A DNA stretch of 64,000 nucleotides, taken from Lachnospiraceae bacterium UBA4631 (lineage in GTDB: Bacteria; Bacillota; Clostridia; Lachnospirales; Lachnospiraceae). Position numbers and translations under genes: made by a program. Positions 45,060 through 54,383 of this stretch are shown piece by piece. Every line of letters starts with the position of its first letter. The stretch's first letter is position 1. The notes below the pieces were generated by a model, which made no database searches, was not told the DNA's origin, and saw only the letters and a list, made by a program, of their open reading frames with translations. The stretch covers positions 24,880-88,879 of the forward strand of contig DHMX01000032.1 in NCBI GenBank assembly GCA_002406015.1, read 5' to 3'.

Positions 45060-45428
45060 TTACTTCAAAGTAACCTTAGCACCTTCAGCCTCTAACTTAG
45101 TCTTGATGTCCTCAGCCTCAGCCTTAGAAGCACCTTCCTTTAACATCTTAGGAGCTCCGTCAACTACGTCCTTAGCTTCCTTTAAGCCTAAGCCGGTAAC
45201 TTCACGAACAACCTTAATAACCTTAACCTTGTTAGGACCAACCTCTGTCAACTCTACGTTGAACTCATCCTTCTCTTCTGCTGCTTCACCAGCACCTGCA
45301 CCTGCTGCTGCAACTACAACGCCTGCTGCTGCAGATACGCCGAACTCTTCCTCACAAGCCTTTACTAATTCGTTTAACTCTAATACAGATAAACCTTTGA
45401 TAACTTCAATAATTTCCTGAGTAGTCAT
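45060..45428 (-). CDS. rplL: Ribosomal protein L7/L12
   Basis: 122 residues when started at MTTQEIIE behind GGAGG; earlier in-frame ATGs would lengthen it beyond the family size. Alanine/glycine-rich hinge (about 35-52) and a conserved C-terminal domain (KVIKVVREVTGLGLKEAKD). Stalk protein that recruits translation factors. Confidence 0.98.
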   Translation of the reverse strand: MTTQEIIEVIKGLSVLELNELVKACEEEFGVSAAAGVVVAAAGAGAGEAAEEKDEFNVELTEVGPNKVKVIKVVREVTGLGLKEAKDVVDGAPKMLKEGASKAEAEDIKTKLEAEGAKVTLK

Positions 45429-45510
45429 TTTCATATCCTCCATACTTATAATTTGTTTTCTGTGCATTTACACAATCTTGTATTCTATGGAATACTTTTA
45501 TCCAACCGGA

Positions 45511-46005
45511 TTAAGCTTCCTGTTCTTTTTGCTCTGCAATCTGCTTAATAACACGAGCAAAGTTGGTAATAGGTGACTGGATACTTCCAAGGAACTTGGA
45601 CAGCAGTTCTTCTCTTGAAGGGATGGAAGAAATTGCCTGAATGCCCTTAGCATCATAATATGTTCCCTCAACAATACCAGCCTTGATTTCTAATGCTTCT
45701 GCTTCCTTTGCAAACTTAGCAAGTATTCTTGCCGGAGCAGTTGCATCATCCTTTGAAATAGCAATCGCACTTGGTCCTTCCAGATTCGGGTCCAACTGAG
45801 CGAAATCAGTGCCTTCAAATGCACGCTTCATCAAAGTGTTCTTGTATACCTTGTAGGTTACGCCTGCTTCTCTTAATGCCTTACGAAGCCGTGTATCCTG
45901 CTCTACGGTAAGTCCGCGGTGGTCTACTAAAACAATGGAAGCTGCGCCTTCGATATTTGCCTTAATTTCGTCTACGATTGGCTGCTTAATTTCAACCTTA
46001 GCCAT
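45511..46005 (-). CDS. rplJ: Ribosomal protein L10
   Basis: 164 residues started at MAKVEIKQP behind AGGAGG. Anchors L7/L12 dimers to the ribosome. Conserved VLVDHRGLTVEQDTRLRKALR and YKVYKNTLMKRA are present. Preceded by an L10-type leader. rplK, rplA and nusG, usually upstream, are not here. Confidence 0.98.
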   Translation of the reverse strand: MAKVEIKQPIVDEIKANIEGAASIVLVDHRGLTVEQDTRLRKALREAGVTYKVYKNTLMKRAFEGTDFAQLDPNLEGPSAIAISKDDATAPARILAKFAKEAEALEIKAGIVEGTYYDAKGIQAISSIPSREELLSKFLGSIQSPITNFARVIKQIAEQKEQEA

Positions 46006-46019
46006 GATGTGCACCTCCT

Positions 46020-46170
46020 GTTTTTTTAATGACTGCACACAAATGAAAAAACCGGTCTGCAAAGACCGGACTAAACGCATGATAACAATTCTATGTTATG
46101 ATTACGATTCTTTCCTCGGCAGGCGTTCATTCCTTACGCTTTTCAGCACCTGCTGTCTTTGGCAGTTCAT
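46020..46170 (-). promoter_or_regulatory. L10 (rplJ) leader with terminator-like hairpin
   Basis: The leader begins with CTGCCAAAGACAGCAGGTG on the minus strand, the hallmark of the bacterial L10 leader, and ends with hairpin CCGGTCT/AGACCGG (46052-46069) plus a U-run. L10-L12 complex binding would reduce rplJ expression. Confidence 0.85.
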
Positions 46171-46193
46171 CGAAAGTTACTATACCAGAATCT

Positions 46194-46649
46194 TTATAGT
46201 CTGTCAATCTTTTTTCTTCCTTTTATCTCTTTTATTTTTAACCGGACTTCTATGGCTCGATTATGAATGGTTTCCACAATCTCACCCACCTGATAATTTT
46301 CCTGTCGATATTCCTCACACTTCATATATACATAGTCAATATCATAGGCTTCTTTCCCAATATCATAATACAGTAATCCGATTTTAATCCGTCCCGGCTC
46401 CGGTTTCAGTTCATATATCAGGCTGGTGCCTTGCAGAAAATTACTGTTCTTTTTATATACATAATACCGCTCACGCTTTAACTCATCTAAGTCCTCCTTT
46501 GACAGTCCCGCCAGCAGTTCATCCAGCTTTTTAGGCTTCTCCCTGTCTGCTTTATTTCTTAATACACCGTATATTAATGTACCGTATAATAATAATCCGA
46601 AGCCAACGCAGCTTGCCGTCAGCAAGCACTTCATTATTATTATATTCAT
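46194..46649 (-). CDS. Membrane-anchored protein of unknown function
   Basis: I do not recognise this 151-residue protein. It has one N-terminal span (residues 6-27), then a soluble part rich in E, K and Y with a long helix (KKLDELLAGLSKEDLDELKRERYYV) and probable beta strands (LIYELKPEPGRIKIGLLYYD). GGAGGAG precedes the ATG. It is the downstream member of a pair with the zinc-ribbon gene, 18 bases away. Confidence 0.65.
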   Translation of the reverse strand: MNIIIMKCLLTASCVGFGLLLYGTLIYGVLRNKADREKPKKLDELLAGLSKEDLDELKRERYYVYKKNSNFLQGTSLIYELKPEPGRIKIGLLYYDIGKEAYDIDYVYMKCEEYRQENYQVGEIVETIHNRAIEVRLKIKEIKGRKKIDRL

Positions 46650-46667
46650 TTTATATCTCCTCCCGTT

Positions 46668-47129
46668 CTAGCAATTGATAATTGGAATTTCTTTCAGTCC
46701 CCTTGCCGTCTTTATCGTTTGCAGGTTATATTTTGAAAGCTTTGTCGCAACACATACCTCTTTGTTTAATGTCAAATCCTTCACCCATAACTCGTAGCTG
46801 TTATCTACTGCCGTGATTTCCGCAGGCTTATTTGCCAGAACATGTTTGGCATATACCTTAAATGCCTGTTCCGACCTGCCTTCCGTTTCCTGCATTTCCC
46901 GCCGGGCTTCTTTTCTGTCAATCTCCGTTCCCTGTCCGCAGATCGGACATTGCTTCATATATACCCATTTCTTACACCATACCGGTATATAATATAAATG
47001 CTTCCATGCCATGGTACTTACATATCCTCTTTGATATACTGCATGACAAATCGGGCAGGTCTCCGGTTTGCCAAAGTAGCCCTTTAATTTTGTAAACACA
47101 TGTGTGCCGAATATAATAACACCAGCCAT
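46668..47129 (-). CDS. Zinc-ribbon protein of unknown function
   Basis: About 153 residues; two CPIC motifs (CPICHAVYQRG and CPICGQG) about 40 residues apart make a zinc ribbon in the first half, followed by a helical, basic region. The start MAGVIIFG is behind AAAAGGAGAGG. Pairs with the downstream membrane protein. Not otherwise recognised. Confidence 0.65.
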   Translation of the reverse strand: MAGVIIFGTHVFTKLKGYFGKPETCPICHAVYQRGYVSTMAWKHLYYIPVWCKKWVYMKQCPICGQGTEIDRKEARREMQETEGRSEQAFKVYAKHVLANKPAEITAVDNSYELWVKDLTLNKEVCVATKLSKYNLQTIKTARGLKEIPIINC

Positions 47130-47293
47130 TTTTCCTCTCCTTTTCCGTATACAATGATACACCCTTCCGACACCTTATTCAATCTGATATTTTTTAAAAA
47201 AACAGTAGATTTTCCAGTTTTTTCATAGTACACTTAATTTAAGTTATTATGCTCTTATATAGCTTCTAAGATAAAAGAAGGGGGGAGATTCTC

Positions 47294-48559
47294 ATGCAGG
47301 CAAATATTTATAATTTTTATCATGCTTCGATGCCACAGGTTGCAAGCACTAAATTTGATGCCCATCGTAAAAGCGAGCTTCGCACGCTTTATCAGAATAT
47401 GGTTCGTTTGAATCAAAAGAAACCCTTCTACAAGCTTACTTTAAATAATGCTACACAAAACTATGTAATCGGAATCAAGGAAGCGGCTCTTGAATTAAAG
47501 ACCAGTGCTGCCTTTTTGGATGAAGACACCGCACCGGAATCCCGTAAGATGACGGTTTATACCGACAACGCTTCGATTCTTTCCGCACATTTACTGACAG
47601 ACGATTATCATAGTCTGCCGTCTGAAATCGAACTTCAGGTGCAGCAGTTAGCCGGTACGCAGATTAATAAAGGAGCGGCTCTGGCTGCCCAGCAATCGGA
47701 TATACCTGCCGGCAAGCATCAATTACTCATTCAGACAGCCGGAAGTGATTATCAGTTTGAAATCGACACAAAACCGGGCGAATCCAATCTCCGTATCCAG
47801 CGGAGACTGGCAATGTCTATTAATAACAGCAACATCGGAATCCGTGCAAGGGTTACGGAGGATGGAACTACCAGCGTTCTTTCCTTAGAATCTCATGCCA
47901 GTGGAGAAGGTACACTGGAGGGCGGACTTCGTTTCCGGATTCAGGATTTGGAAGGTTCCCATTTGGCAAAGCAGCTTGGCATTCAACAGGTAGCACAGAC
48001 TCCGCAGGATGCCGTCTTTCAGTTAAACGGAGAAGCACAGCATTCTTCTTCTAATCAAATCTCCATTAACAACGGCATTGGAATTGAATTACACCAGACC
48101 TCCAATGAGCCTGCCACAATTCGACTGACACCGGATACCACCTCCATATTAGAGGATGTTGACAACTTTGTGGATGTTTATAATCATTTCATTGATTTAG
48201 CCAATCAGACAGAGCAGCAGCCAAACGGCTCGAAGAAGCTTCTGAATGAATTAAAAGGAATCGGACGTTATTTTTATAGTACCTTGGAATCCTCCGGGCT
48301 GACCATTACCGCAGACGGTCATCTGAAAAAGGATGATGCCCTTCTGGTACAAAGCACAAAAAACGGACAATTTCAGGAATTATTCCAGCAATTGTCCGAT
48401 TTCAAGCGTGCAATTCAAAACACTACAAATAAAATTACATTAAATCCTATGGAATATGTAGATAAAATGATTGTCTCCTATCCGAATACCAGACAGACAT
48501 TTCCGAATCCATATCTTCCTTCCATATACAGCGGTATGTTATTCAACCAATATGTCTGA
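47294..48559 (+). CDS. FliD-like flagellar hook-associated protein
   Basis: 421 residues. The latter half resembles the flagellar cap protein FliD/HAP2: helix-rich segment VDNFVDVYNHFIDLANQTE, then GIGRYFYSTLESSGLTITADG and the closing helix with DYVDK-type residues (MEYVDKMIVSYPNTR). The first third does not resemble FliD. It is shorter than typical FliD and unaccompanied by fliS or flagellin. GGGGGGAG precedes the ATG. A CheY-like gene converges on its end. Could be a cap variant or a secreted adhesin. Confidence 0.6.
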   Translation: MQANIYNFYHASMPQVASTKFDAHRKSELRTLYQNMVRLNQKKPFYKLTLNNATQNYVIGIKEAALELKTSAAFLDEDTAPESRKMTVYTDNASILSAHLLTDDYHSLPSEIELQVQQLAGTQINKGAALAAQQSDIPAGKHQLLIQTAGSDYQFEIDTKPGESNLRIQRRLAMSINNSNIGIRARVTEDGTTSVLSLESHASGEGTLEGGLRFRIQDLEGSHLAKQLGIQQVAQTPQDAVFQLNGEAQHSSSNQISINNGIGIELHQTSNEPATIRLTPDTTSILEDVDNFVDVYNHFIDLANQTEQQPNGSKKLLNELKGIGRYFYSTLESSGLTITADGHLKKDDALLVQSTKNGQFQELFQQLSDFKRAIQNTTNKITLNPMEYVDKMIVSYPNTRQTFPNPYLPSIYSGMLFNQYV

Positions 48560-48561
48560 TA

Positions 48562-48954
48562 TTATATTAATTGTAAATCCTGCAGCAGATTATGAAACTG
48601 CAAAATATCTATCGGCTTGGAGGCATATGCAACACAGCCTAATTCAAATGCTTTCGTTGCATTCACACTGGCATCCATACCGGAGGTCATAATCACCTTT
48701 GCCTCCTGCTGTCTGGTGAAGCCTTCTGCCTGTTCGTATGCACGAATCTGTTCTAAGGTTTCATATCCATCTAACTTCGGCATTAAAATATCCATGCAAA
48801 TCAAATCATACGGCTGCCGCTTCGCTACAGCCTCCTTATATAACTTGATTGCCTGTTCGCCGTCTTCTGCTACCTGACATTTTCCATATTTAGATAAAAA
48901 CTTAGTCATGAACTTACGGCTCACAACATCATCTTCTACTATTAGTATATTCAT
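48562..48954 (-). CDS. CheY-like response regulator, receiver only
   Basis: 130 residues forming a single receiver domain. Phosphoacceptor Asp55 (ICMDILMPK), acidic pair near residue 7 (VEDD), the conserved Ser/Thr (MTSGMD) and Lys (ASKPID). No output domain, so it probably contacts the flagellar switch or a phosphorelay. It ends two bases from the convergent FliD-like gene. Confidence 0.88.
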   Translation of the reverse strand: MNILIVEDDVVSRKFMTKFLSKYGKCQVAEDGEQAIKLYKEAVAKRQPYDLICMDILMPKLDGYETLEQIRAYEQAEGFTRQQEAKVIMTSGMDASVNATKAFELGCVAYASKPIDILQFHNLLQDLQLI

Positions 48955-49054
48955 CTGAAATCCCCCTAAATACCACCGTATTTAGCCACTCCGCAAAGCT
49001 AATTCTATAAGCAAAATCATCTTTTATAATTATAGCACATTTCGCCCGCAAAGT

Positions 49055-49906
49055 CTATGATTCCCCTTTAATATCCTCTGTTTCTTTCATCAATGCCCGC
49101 TGTACATGCATTGCCAGATACCCAATCTCCAATTCTTCAATTTCCTTATGCAATGCCTGTTTCATATGCTCACATATTGTCTCTGCTATCCGGTAGGCTT
49201 CCGGATAATTCTGCTTTATATATGCATTCATATTCAGCTTCAGGCTTTCTCCCTGTTCTGCCCTTGCAAACATGAACTTGATATGATTCATTAACCGGTT
49301 ATAATCCAAGGACAAAATATCTATTTTCCGGTCAATTTGTTCTTCTATCAAAGTCACACATTCCCGGACTACCATTGCCATCTGCATAGAGGTAGATACC
49401 TTTTCGCTTTCTATGCTGGAATGCACATGCAATGCAATGTAACCGATTTCATCATCCATGATTTCGATATGAAGCATTTCACGCAATAATTCTCTGGCTA
49501 TCTCCGCAACCTTATATTCTTTATAGAACAGTATGCGTATATCACTGTTTAGGGGATTGCTAATCTGCTCTCCTGCCCGAATCCGCTTTACCGCATAATC
49601 AATATGATTTGCCATGGGGAAGAGAATGTCCCGGTCTACCTTACCAAATTCTGCCTCTGCTTTCAGCAGAATCTGATTGGCAATTTCAAAGCATTCAACC
49701 GGAGTTTCCCGGACAAGTTCCTTTGCAGTTCCTCGTTCCGTTATATTTTTCAAAGAATATATTTCTGCTCCTTCCGGTAATTCGATTCGCTCGGCTACCT
49801 TTCTGCCAAATCCGATTCCCTTACCTAAGAACATATACTCCTGTTGATTTTCCATATCCGCAACCAAGATTGCGTTGTGGTTCAATGTTTTTGTAATACG
49901 GTACAT
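49055..49906 (-). CDS. BglG/LicT-family transcription antiterminator
   Basis: 283 residues: RNA-binding co-antiterminator domain (1-56), then two PTS regulation domains with phosphorylatable histidines at about 101 and 160 (PRD1) and 208 and 267 (PRD2). It would bind the RAT RNA ahead of ptsG and block the terminator. Unusually it lies downstream of the PTS gene it presumably controls, separated by a small hairpin. Confidence 0.9.
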   Translation of the reverse strand: MYRITKTLNHNAILVADMENQQEYMFLGKGIGFGRKVAERIELPEGAEIYSLKNITERGTAKELVRETPVECFEIANQILLKAEAEFGKVDRDILFPMANHIDYAVKRIRAGEQISNPLNSDIRILFYKEYKVAEIARELLREMLHIEIMDDEIGYIALHVHSSIESEKVSTSMQMAMVVRECVTLIEEQIDRKIDILSLDYNRLMNHIKFMFARAEQGESLKLNMNAYIKQNYPEAYRIAETICEHMKQALHKEIEELEIGYLAMHVQRALMKETEDIKGES

Positions 49907-49929
49907 TCCCTCACCCTCACATTCTTCCC

Positions 49930-49952
49930 TACCGCCCGTTTGCCGGGCGGTA
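49930..49952 (-). other. Intercistronic hairpin between ptsG and the antiterminator gene
   Basis: Perfect nine-base arms TACCGCCCG/CGGGCGGTA with a five-base loop and no U-run; probably limits read-through or protects ptsG message. Confidence 0.55.
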
Positions 49953-49962
49953 AAACTCTCAT

Positions 49963-52119
49963 TTATTCCATGATGTCAATTGCATATAATTCTTCTCCTG
50001 CCTGCACTTCTCCGGTATGCAGCAACCGTATCTTCTGGTTATCCTCTAACTCTGTGCAGATAATCGGTGAAACCAGTGACGGTGCTTTTTCCTTTAAGAA
50101 TGCTAAATCCAGCTTCATTAACGGAGTTCCCTTTTTCACTGTATCGCCCTCTTCTACAAGAACCTCAAAGCCCTCACCGTTTAAGTTTACGGTATCAATT
50201 CCGATATGCAGCAGCATGGAAATACCATCGTCTGTCAAAAATCCGATTGCATGCTTAGATGGGAATACAAATACCACCTTTCCGTCTGCCGGTGCTACAA
50301 CCGTATTTTCCTTTGGTTCCACAACTGCTCCGTCACCCATCATTTTCTGGGCAAAGCCTTCATCCGGTGCGGTTTCGATGCCACCTGCAATTCCGGTCAT
50401 TGGGCTATATATAATCACAGATTTTTTAACGGAACCTTCCGGATTGCCTTCCGGTTTCTTTCCGGTCTCCGGCTCTGCTTCTTTTACCTGTGTCTGTAAT
50501 TCTGTCTCGGTCGGTATCTCATCCGGTGCAGTCTCCAGATATTCCTGCAATTTGGATTTGATTACGGATACTCTTGGTCCGTAAATAACCTGTACACCAT
50601 TTCCTTTTCTGATTACACCGGAGGCACCTGTACTCTTTAATATGCCTTCGTTCACCTTTTCTGAATCAAATACAGTACACCGCAATCTGGTTGCACAGCA
50701 GTCTACATCGGATATATTCTTCTTTCCGCCCAGACCTGCTGTAATTGCAGCCGACATTTCATCCTCCTGTGCGTCATTTTTCTGACCGTTTCCTTTTTTC
50801 TTAGCTTCTACATCACTTCTGCCATATAACTTAATCTCTTCGGAATCATTACGTCCCGGTGTCTTAAAGTTAAACTTCCGAATCAGGAAACTAAACAGGA
50901 AGTAATATACTACAAAATAACCGATTCCCACTATCACAATCCATATCCAGTGTGTCTTGGCATTGCCTTGCAGAATACCAAACAAGGTTAAGTCAATCAA
51001 ACCACCGGAGAAGGTCATGCCGACACCGACATTACAAATATGCATCAGCATATATGCCAAACCGGCAAATACACAATGGATTCCATACAGCACTGGTGCC
51101 ACAAACAGGAAGGTGAACTCCAATGGTTCTGTAATACCGGTAAGCATAGATGTAAGTGCTGCAGAGAATAACAAACCAGCTACCTTTTTCTTATTTTCAG
51201 GCTTTGCGGTCTTATACATTGCCAATGCAGCTCCCGGTAAACCAAATATCATTAACGGGAATTTACCGGACATAAATCTGGTTGCTTCTACTGAAAATTC
51301 TGTGGTTGTCGGGTCTGCCAATTGTGCAAAGAAAATATTCTGTGCACCCTCTATTAACTGACCGCCAACCTCCATGGTTCCGCCAACGGCGGTCTGCCAG
51401 AACGGAAGGTAGAATACATGATGCAGACCAAACGGAATCAGCAGACGCTCCATGAATCCATAAACCCAGGTTCCTGCATAACCGGACTTCATAACTATAT
51501 CTCCGACTGCATAGATTCCCTGCTGAATAACCGGCCAGATAAAGAACATCAAAATGCCGACAATCGTAAATACCAAGGCACTGATAATCGGAACAAATCT
51601 TGTACCGCCAAAGAAGGAAAGCACCTGTGGCAGTTCAATCTTATAAAACCTATTATGCAGAGCAGCCACACCAAGTCCTACAATAATACCGCCGAATACA
51701 CCCATTTGCAGAGAAGTAATACCAAGCACACTGGTTGTAGAGCCTGACAGCATCTGTTCTGCTCCACCGTTAATCGTAATCATTGCACCAATTGCGGCAT
51801 GCATGATAAAGAACGCAACCACCGCAGATAATGCAGCAACATCTTTTTCCTGCTTTGCCATACCGATTGCAACACCCATTGCAAACAGCACCGGCAGATT
51901 TTCAAACACAATATTACCGGCAGCACTCATGACTGTAAAAATCATGTTCAGCACCGTACCCGGCCCCATAATTCCCATAAGATGGTAAGTCTCTAACATT
52001 GTTGTATTTGTCAGAGAGCTTCCCAAGCCCAAGAGCAATCCTGCTACCGGAAGCAATGCTATCGGCAACATAAAGGAACGCCCAACTCGTTGTAACACGC
52101 CAAAAATTTTGTCTTTCAT
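49963..52119 (-). CDS. ptsG: PTS glucose-type transporter, IICBA fusion
   Basis: 718 residues. IIC domain (about 1-410) with ten or so spans and ITEPLEFTFLFVAP; IIB domain (about 455-530) with phospho-Cys475 in CATRLRC; IIA domain (about 570-718) with His638 in LLHIGIDTVNLNGEG. Imports and phosphorylates glucose or a close relative such as N-acetylglucosamine. All three domains are intact. Its leader holds an antiterminator site and overlapping terminator. Confidence 0.92.
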   Translation of the reverse strand: MKDKIFGVLQRVGRSFMLPIALLPVAGLLLGLGSSLTNTTMLETYHLMGIMGPGTVLNMIFTVMSAAGNIVFENLPVLFAMGVAIGMAKQEKDVAALSAVVAFFIMHAAIGAMITINGGAEQMLSGSTTSVLGITSLQMGVFGGIIVGLGVAALHNRFYKIELPQVLSFFGGTRFVPIISALVFTIVGILMFFIWPVIQQGIYAVGDIVMKSGYAGTWVYGFMERLLIPFGLHHVFYLPFWQTAVGGTMEVGGQLIEGAQNIFFAQLADPTTTEFSVEATRFMSGKFPLMIFGLPGAALAMYKTAKPENKKKVAGLLFSAALTSMLTGITEPLEFTFLFVAPVLYGIHCVFAGLAYMLMHICNVGVGMTFSGGLIDLTLFGILQGNAKTHWIWIVIVGIGYFVVYYFLFSFLIRKFNFKTPGRNDSEEIKLYGRSDVEAKKKGNGQKNDAQEDEMSAAITAGLGGKKNISDVDCCATRLRCTVFDSEKVNEGILKSTGASGVIRKGNGVQVIYGPRVSVIKSKLQEYLETAPDEIPTETELQTQVKEAEPETGKKPEGNPEGSVKKSVIIYSPMTGIAGGIETAPDEGFAQKMMGDGAVVEPKENTVVAPADGKVVFVFPSKHAIGFLTDDGISMLLHIGIDTVNLNGEGFEVLVEEGDTVKKGTPLMKLDLAFLKEKAPSLVSPIICTELEDNQKIRLLHTGEVQAGEELYAIDIME

Positions 52120-52177
52120 AACAATTCTCCTTTCTGTTGTGAAAATGATGAGAATTTATGTCAGGCTCTTTATGCAA

Positions 52178-52250
52178 TAAAAAAGGCACTAACCACACAT
52201 AAATTAACACCATCTATGTATCGCTAATGCCTGCCGTACAGTAACATGCT
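52178..52250 (-). promoter_or_regulatory. RAT antiterminator site overlapping a terminator, ptsG leader
   Basis: On the minus strand ATGTTACTG...ACGGCAGGCATTA (about 52223-52250) resembles the ribonucleic antiterminator of the BglG/SacY family. Its 3' half, GGCATTAGC, pairs with GGTTAGTGCC, followed by TTTTTTA (terminator, 52178-52230). The two structures are mutually exclusive. A -35-like TTGACA sits further upstream near 52289. Confidence 0.8.
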
Positions 52251-52321
52251 TATTATGGATTAACCGTAACATATTTTTCAGTCATTTGTCAATCCCATTT
52301 TCTCAAATCCTATTTATTTTT

Positions 52322-53500
52322 TCAGCAATTTTTTAAAATTCCGCTTTGGTCTACCATTCGGACTACTTCCTCTAACTGTTCAACCGGAAGCACCAATGCA
52401 AATCGAACATACCCTTCGCCCTTGCTGCCAAACGCATCTCCCGGCGTGCAAAGAACTCCCGCCTTTCGAATCATATCTGTGCAAAATTCTCTGGAGCTTG
52501 TATACCCTTTCGGTACAGGAGCCCATACGAACATCGTTCCCTCACTATCCGGCACCTGCCAGCCGATATTCCGAAAACCGCCGCATAACGCATCTCTTCG
52601 TTTCTGGTATTCGGCACATTGCTGCTTCACAAATTCTCTGGAACCCTTCAGTGCCGCTATTGCACCATATTGAATCGGTAAAAATGTTCCAAAATCATAT
52701 TGGCTTCGCAATAATTTCAGTGCATCTACCGCATCCTTGCGTCCTAAGAAAAATGACACTCTGGCTCCGGTCACATTGAAGGATTTTGACAGAGAGAAAA
52801 ATTCCGCTCCGACCTCCATGGCACCCGGAACAGCAAGAAACGAGCTGCCTTCCTTTCCGTCATAGATAATGTCTGAATATGCGTTATCGTGAATGATAAA
52901 AATATCATATTTCTTGGCAAATGCAACCAATTCTTCATAAAACTCCCTCGGAGCGGTCCGACATACCGGATTATACGGATAAGACACTACCATTATCTTT
53001 GCCTTTCTGGCTGTCTCCTCCGGAATTTCACTCAGAACAGGAAGAAATTGGTTTTCCTCCCGTAATTCATAAAATTCCATCTTTGCACCACTTAAGTATG
53101 CCCCTGCTTCAAAAATCGGGTATCCCGGATTCGGAAGTAACACCACATCCTCTGCATCAAGCATTGCAAGACCTGCATGTCCCATACCTTCCTGCGTTCC
53201 ATGCACGCCGGTAATGCAATCCGGTGAAATCTCTACTCCAAACCGACTGCGATAATAATCAGAAACCGCTTCCAGCAACTCCGGCAAATCCCGCAGGGAA
53301 TATTTATAATTTTCCGGAATGGCGGCTGCTTCCTGAACCGCTTGCACGATATGCTTCGGTGGTTCAAAATCCGGAGTTCCGACGGATAGGTTATATACGG
53401 TTTTCCCTTCTGCCAGCATTTGCTCTTTTAACTCATTTAATTCTGCAAAGATTCCTGTCTGAAAATGATTCAATCTCTTTGCCTTTATATTCTGTGACAT
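52322..53500 (-). CDS. Aminotransferase class I/II, DapL/AlaC-like
   Basis: 392 residues started at MSQNIKAKR behind GGAG. PLP-dependent enzyme; the Schiff-base lysine is in FSLSKSFNVTGARV. The closest pattern is LL-diaminopimelate or alanine-type aminotransferase (GVHGTQEGMGHAGLAMLDAEDVV). The upstream extended frame (35 codons) is not needed. Substrate not fixed. A terminator separates it from the transporter operon upstream. Confidence 0.88.
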   Translation of the reverse strand: MSQNIKAKRLNHFQTGIFAELNELKEQMLAEGKTVYNLSVGTPDFEPPKHIVQAVQEAAAIPENYKYSLRDLPELLEAVSDYYRSRFGVEISPDCITGVHGTQEGMGHAGLAMLDAEDVVLLPNPGYPIFEAGAYLSGAKMEFYELREENQFLPVLSEIPEETARKAKIMVVSYPYNPVCRTAPREFYEELVAFAKKYDIFIIHDNAYSDIIYDGKEGSSFLAVPGAMEVGAEFFSLSKSFNVTGARVSFFLGRKDAVDALKLLRSQYDFGTFLPIQYGAIAALKGSREFVKQQCAEYQKRRDALCGGFRNIGWQVPDSEGTMFVWAPVPKGYTSSREFCTDMIRKAGVLCTPGDAFGSKGEGYVRFALVLPVEQLEEVVRMVDQSGILKNC

Positions 53501-53534
53501 ATTCGTTCTCCTGCCTTCTTCCTTCATGTGAAAA

Positions 53535-53554
53535 GGCTTCCGATTCCGGAAGCC
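53535..53554 (-). terminator. Intrinsic terminator after the thiamine-type uptake operon
   Basis: Perfect eight-base arms GGCTTCCG/CGGAAGCC with a four-base loop, followed on the minus strand by TTTTC. Between the ATPase gene end and the aminotransferase start. Confidence 0.8.
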
Positions 53555-53617
53555 CTTCCTCAATTCAACTATCTTGATGTTACAATTCTTTCTGTTAAAT
53601 GTCAACCCCGATTCCCA

Positions 53618-54352
53618 TTAACGAAGCAGTCTTTGAATGGTTCTTTTATATTCCAGAAAAGAATCACTCAGTAAAAATTCTCCGTCTCTCGGCTTCGGTT
53701 CTTCTATTGTCAGCTCCGCAGAAATTCCAGCCGGAGAACCGCTCAATATATAGATTCTATCCGATAACATAATGGCTTCATCAATATCATGTGTAATAAA
53801 AACAGTTGACAGTTGTATCTCATCCATAACCTTCAGATACCATTCGTGTACTGCGGTTCTCGTCAAGGTATCCAATGCACTAAAGGGTTCATCCAGTAAT
53901 GCCACCGAATCTCCGCACATATATGTGCGAAGCAACGCTGCCCGCTGTCTCATACCACCGGACAACTGTACGGGATATTTTTGCTGTGTTCCTTCCAGTC
54001 CAAACTGTGCAAAATAGGCATCTGCTTCTTTCCTTGCTTCCTTTTTCTTCTTTCCTGCCAAAACCAATGGCAACGCTACATTGTCAAGGACTGTCTTGTG
54101 CGGAAGCAGCAAATCCTTTTGCAGCATATAGCTTAAATACCCTGTTTTTCCCGTAATGTCCTCGTCATTTAAAAACACCTTGCCCGAATCCGGCAAAAGC
54201 AGCCCGGATATTACATTAAACAAGGTTGTCTTTCCAACCCCGCTTACACCGAGCAGGCTTATAATTTCGCCCTCATTCAGTGTAATTGAAATATCCTGAA
54301 GCACCTGCTTCTCACCATAGGATTTTGATATATGCTCTGTTCTTAGTATCAT
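53618..54352 (-). CDS. thiZ: ABC transporter ATPase, ThiZ-like
   Basis: 244 residues; Walker A GVSGVGKTT, signature LSGGMRQRAALLR, Walker B VALLDEPFSALD, and H-loop FITHD. The LDE-PFSALD pattern is that of nitrate/taurine/HMP-type importers. Last gene of the TPP-riboswitch operon. Energises the ThiX permease. Confidence 0.92.
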   Translation of the reverse strand: MILRTEHISKSYGEKQVLQDISITLNEGEIISLLGVSGVGKTTLFNVISGLLLPDSGKVFLNDEDITGKTGYLSYMLQKDLLLPHKTVLDNVALPLVLAGKKKKEARKEADAYFAQFGLEGTQQKYPVQLSGGMRQRAALLRTYMCGDSVALLDEPFSALDTLTRTAVHEWYLKVMDEIQLSTVFITHDIDEAIMLSDRIYILSGSPAGISAELTIEEPKPRDGEFLLSDSFLEYKRTIQRLLR

Positions 54353-54383
54353 ACATATCCCTCTCTGCCCGGACCTGCTGTTC

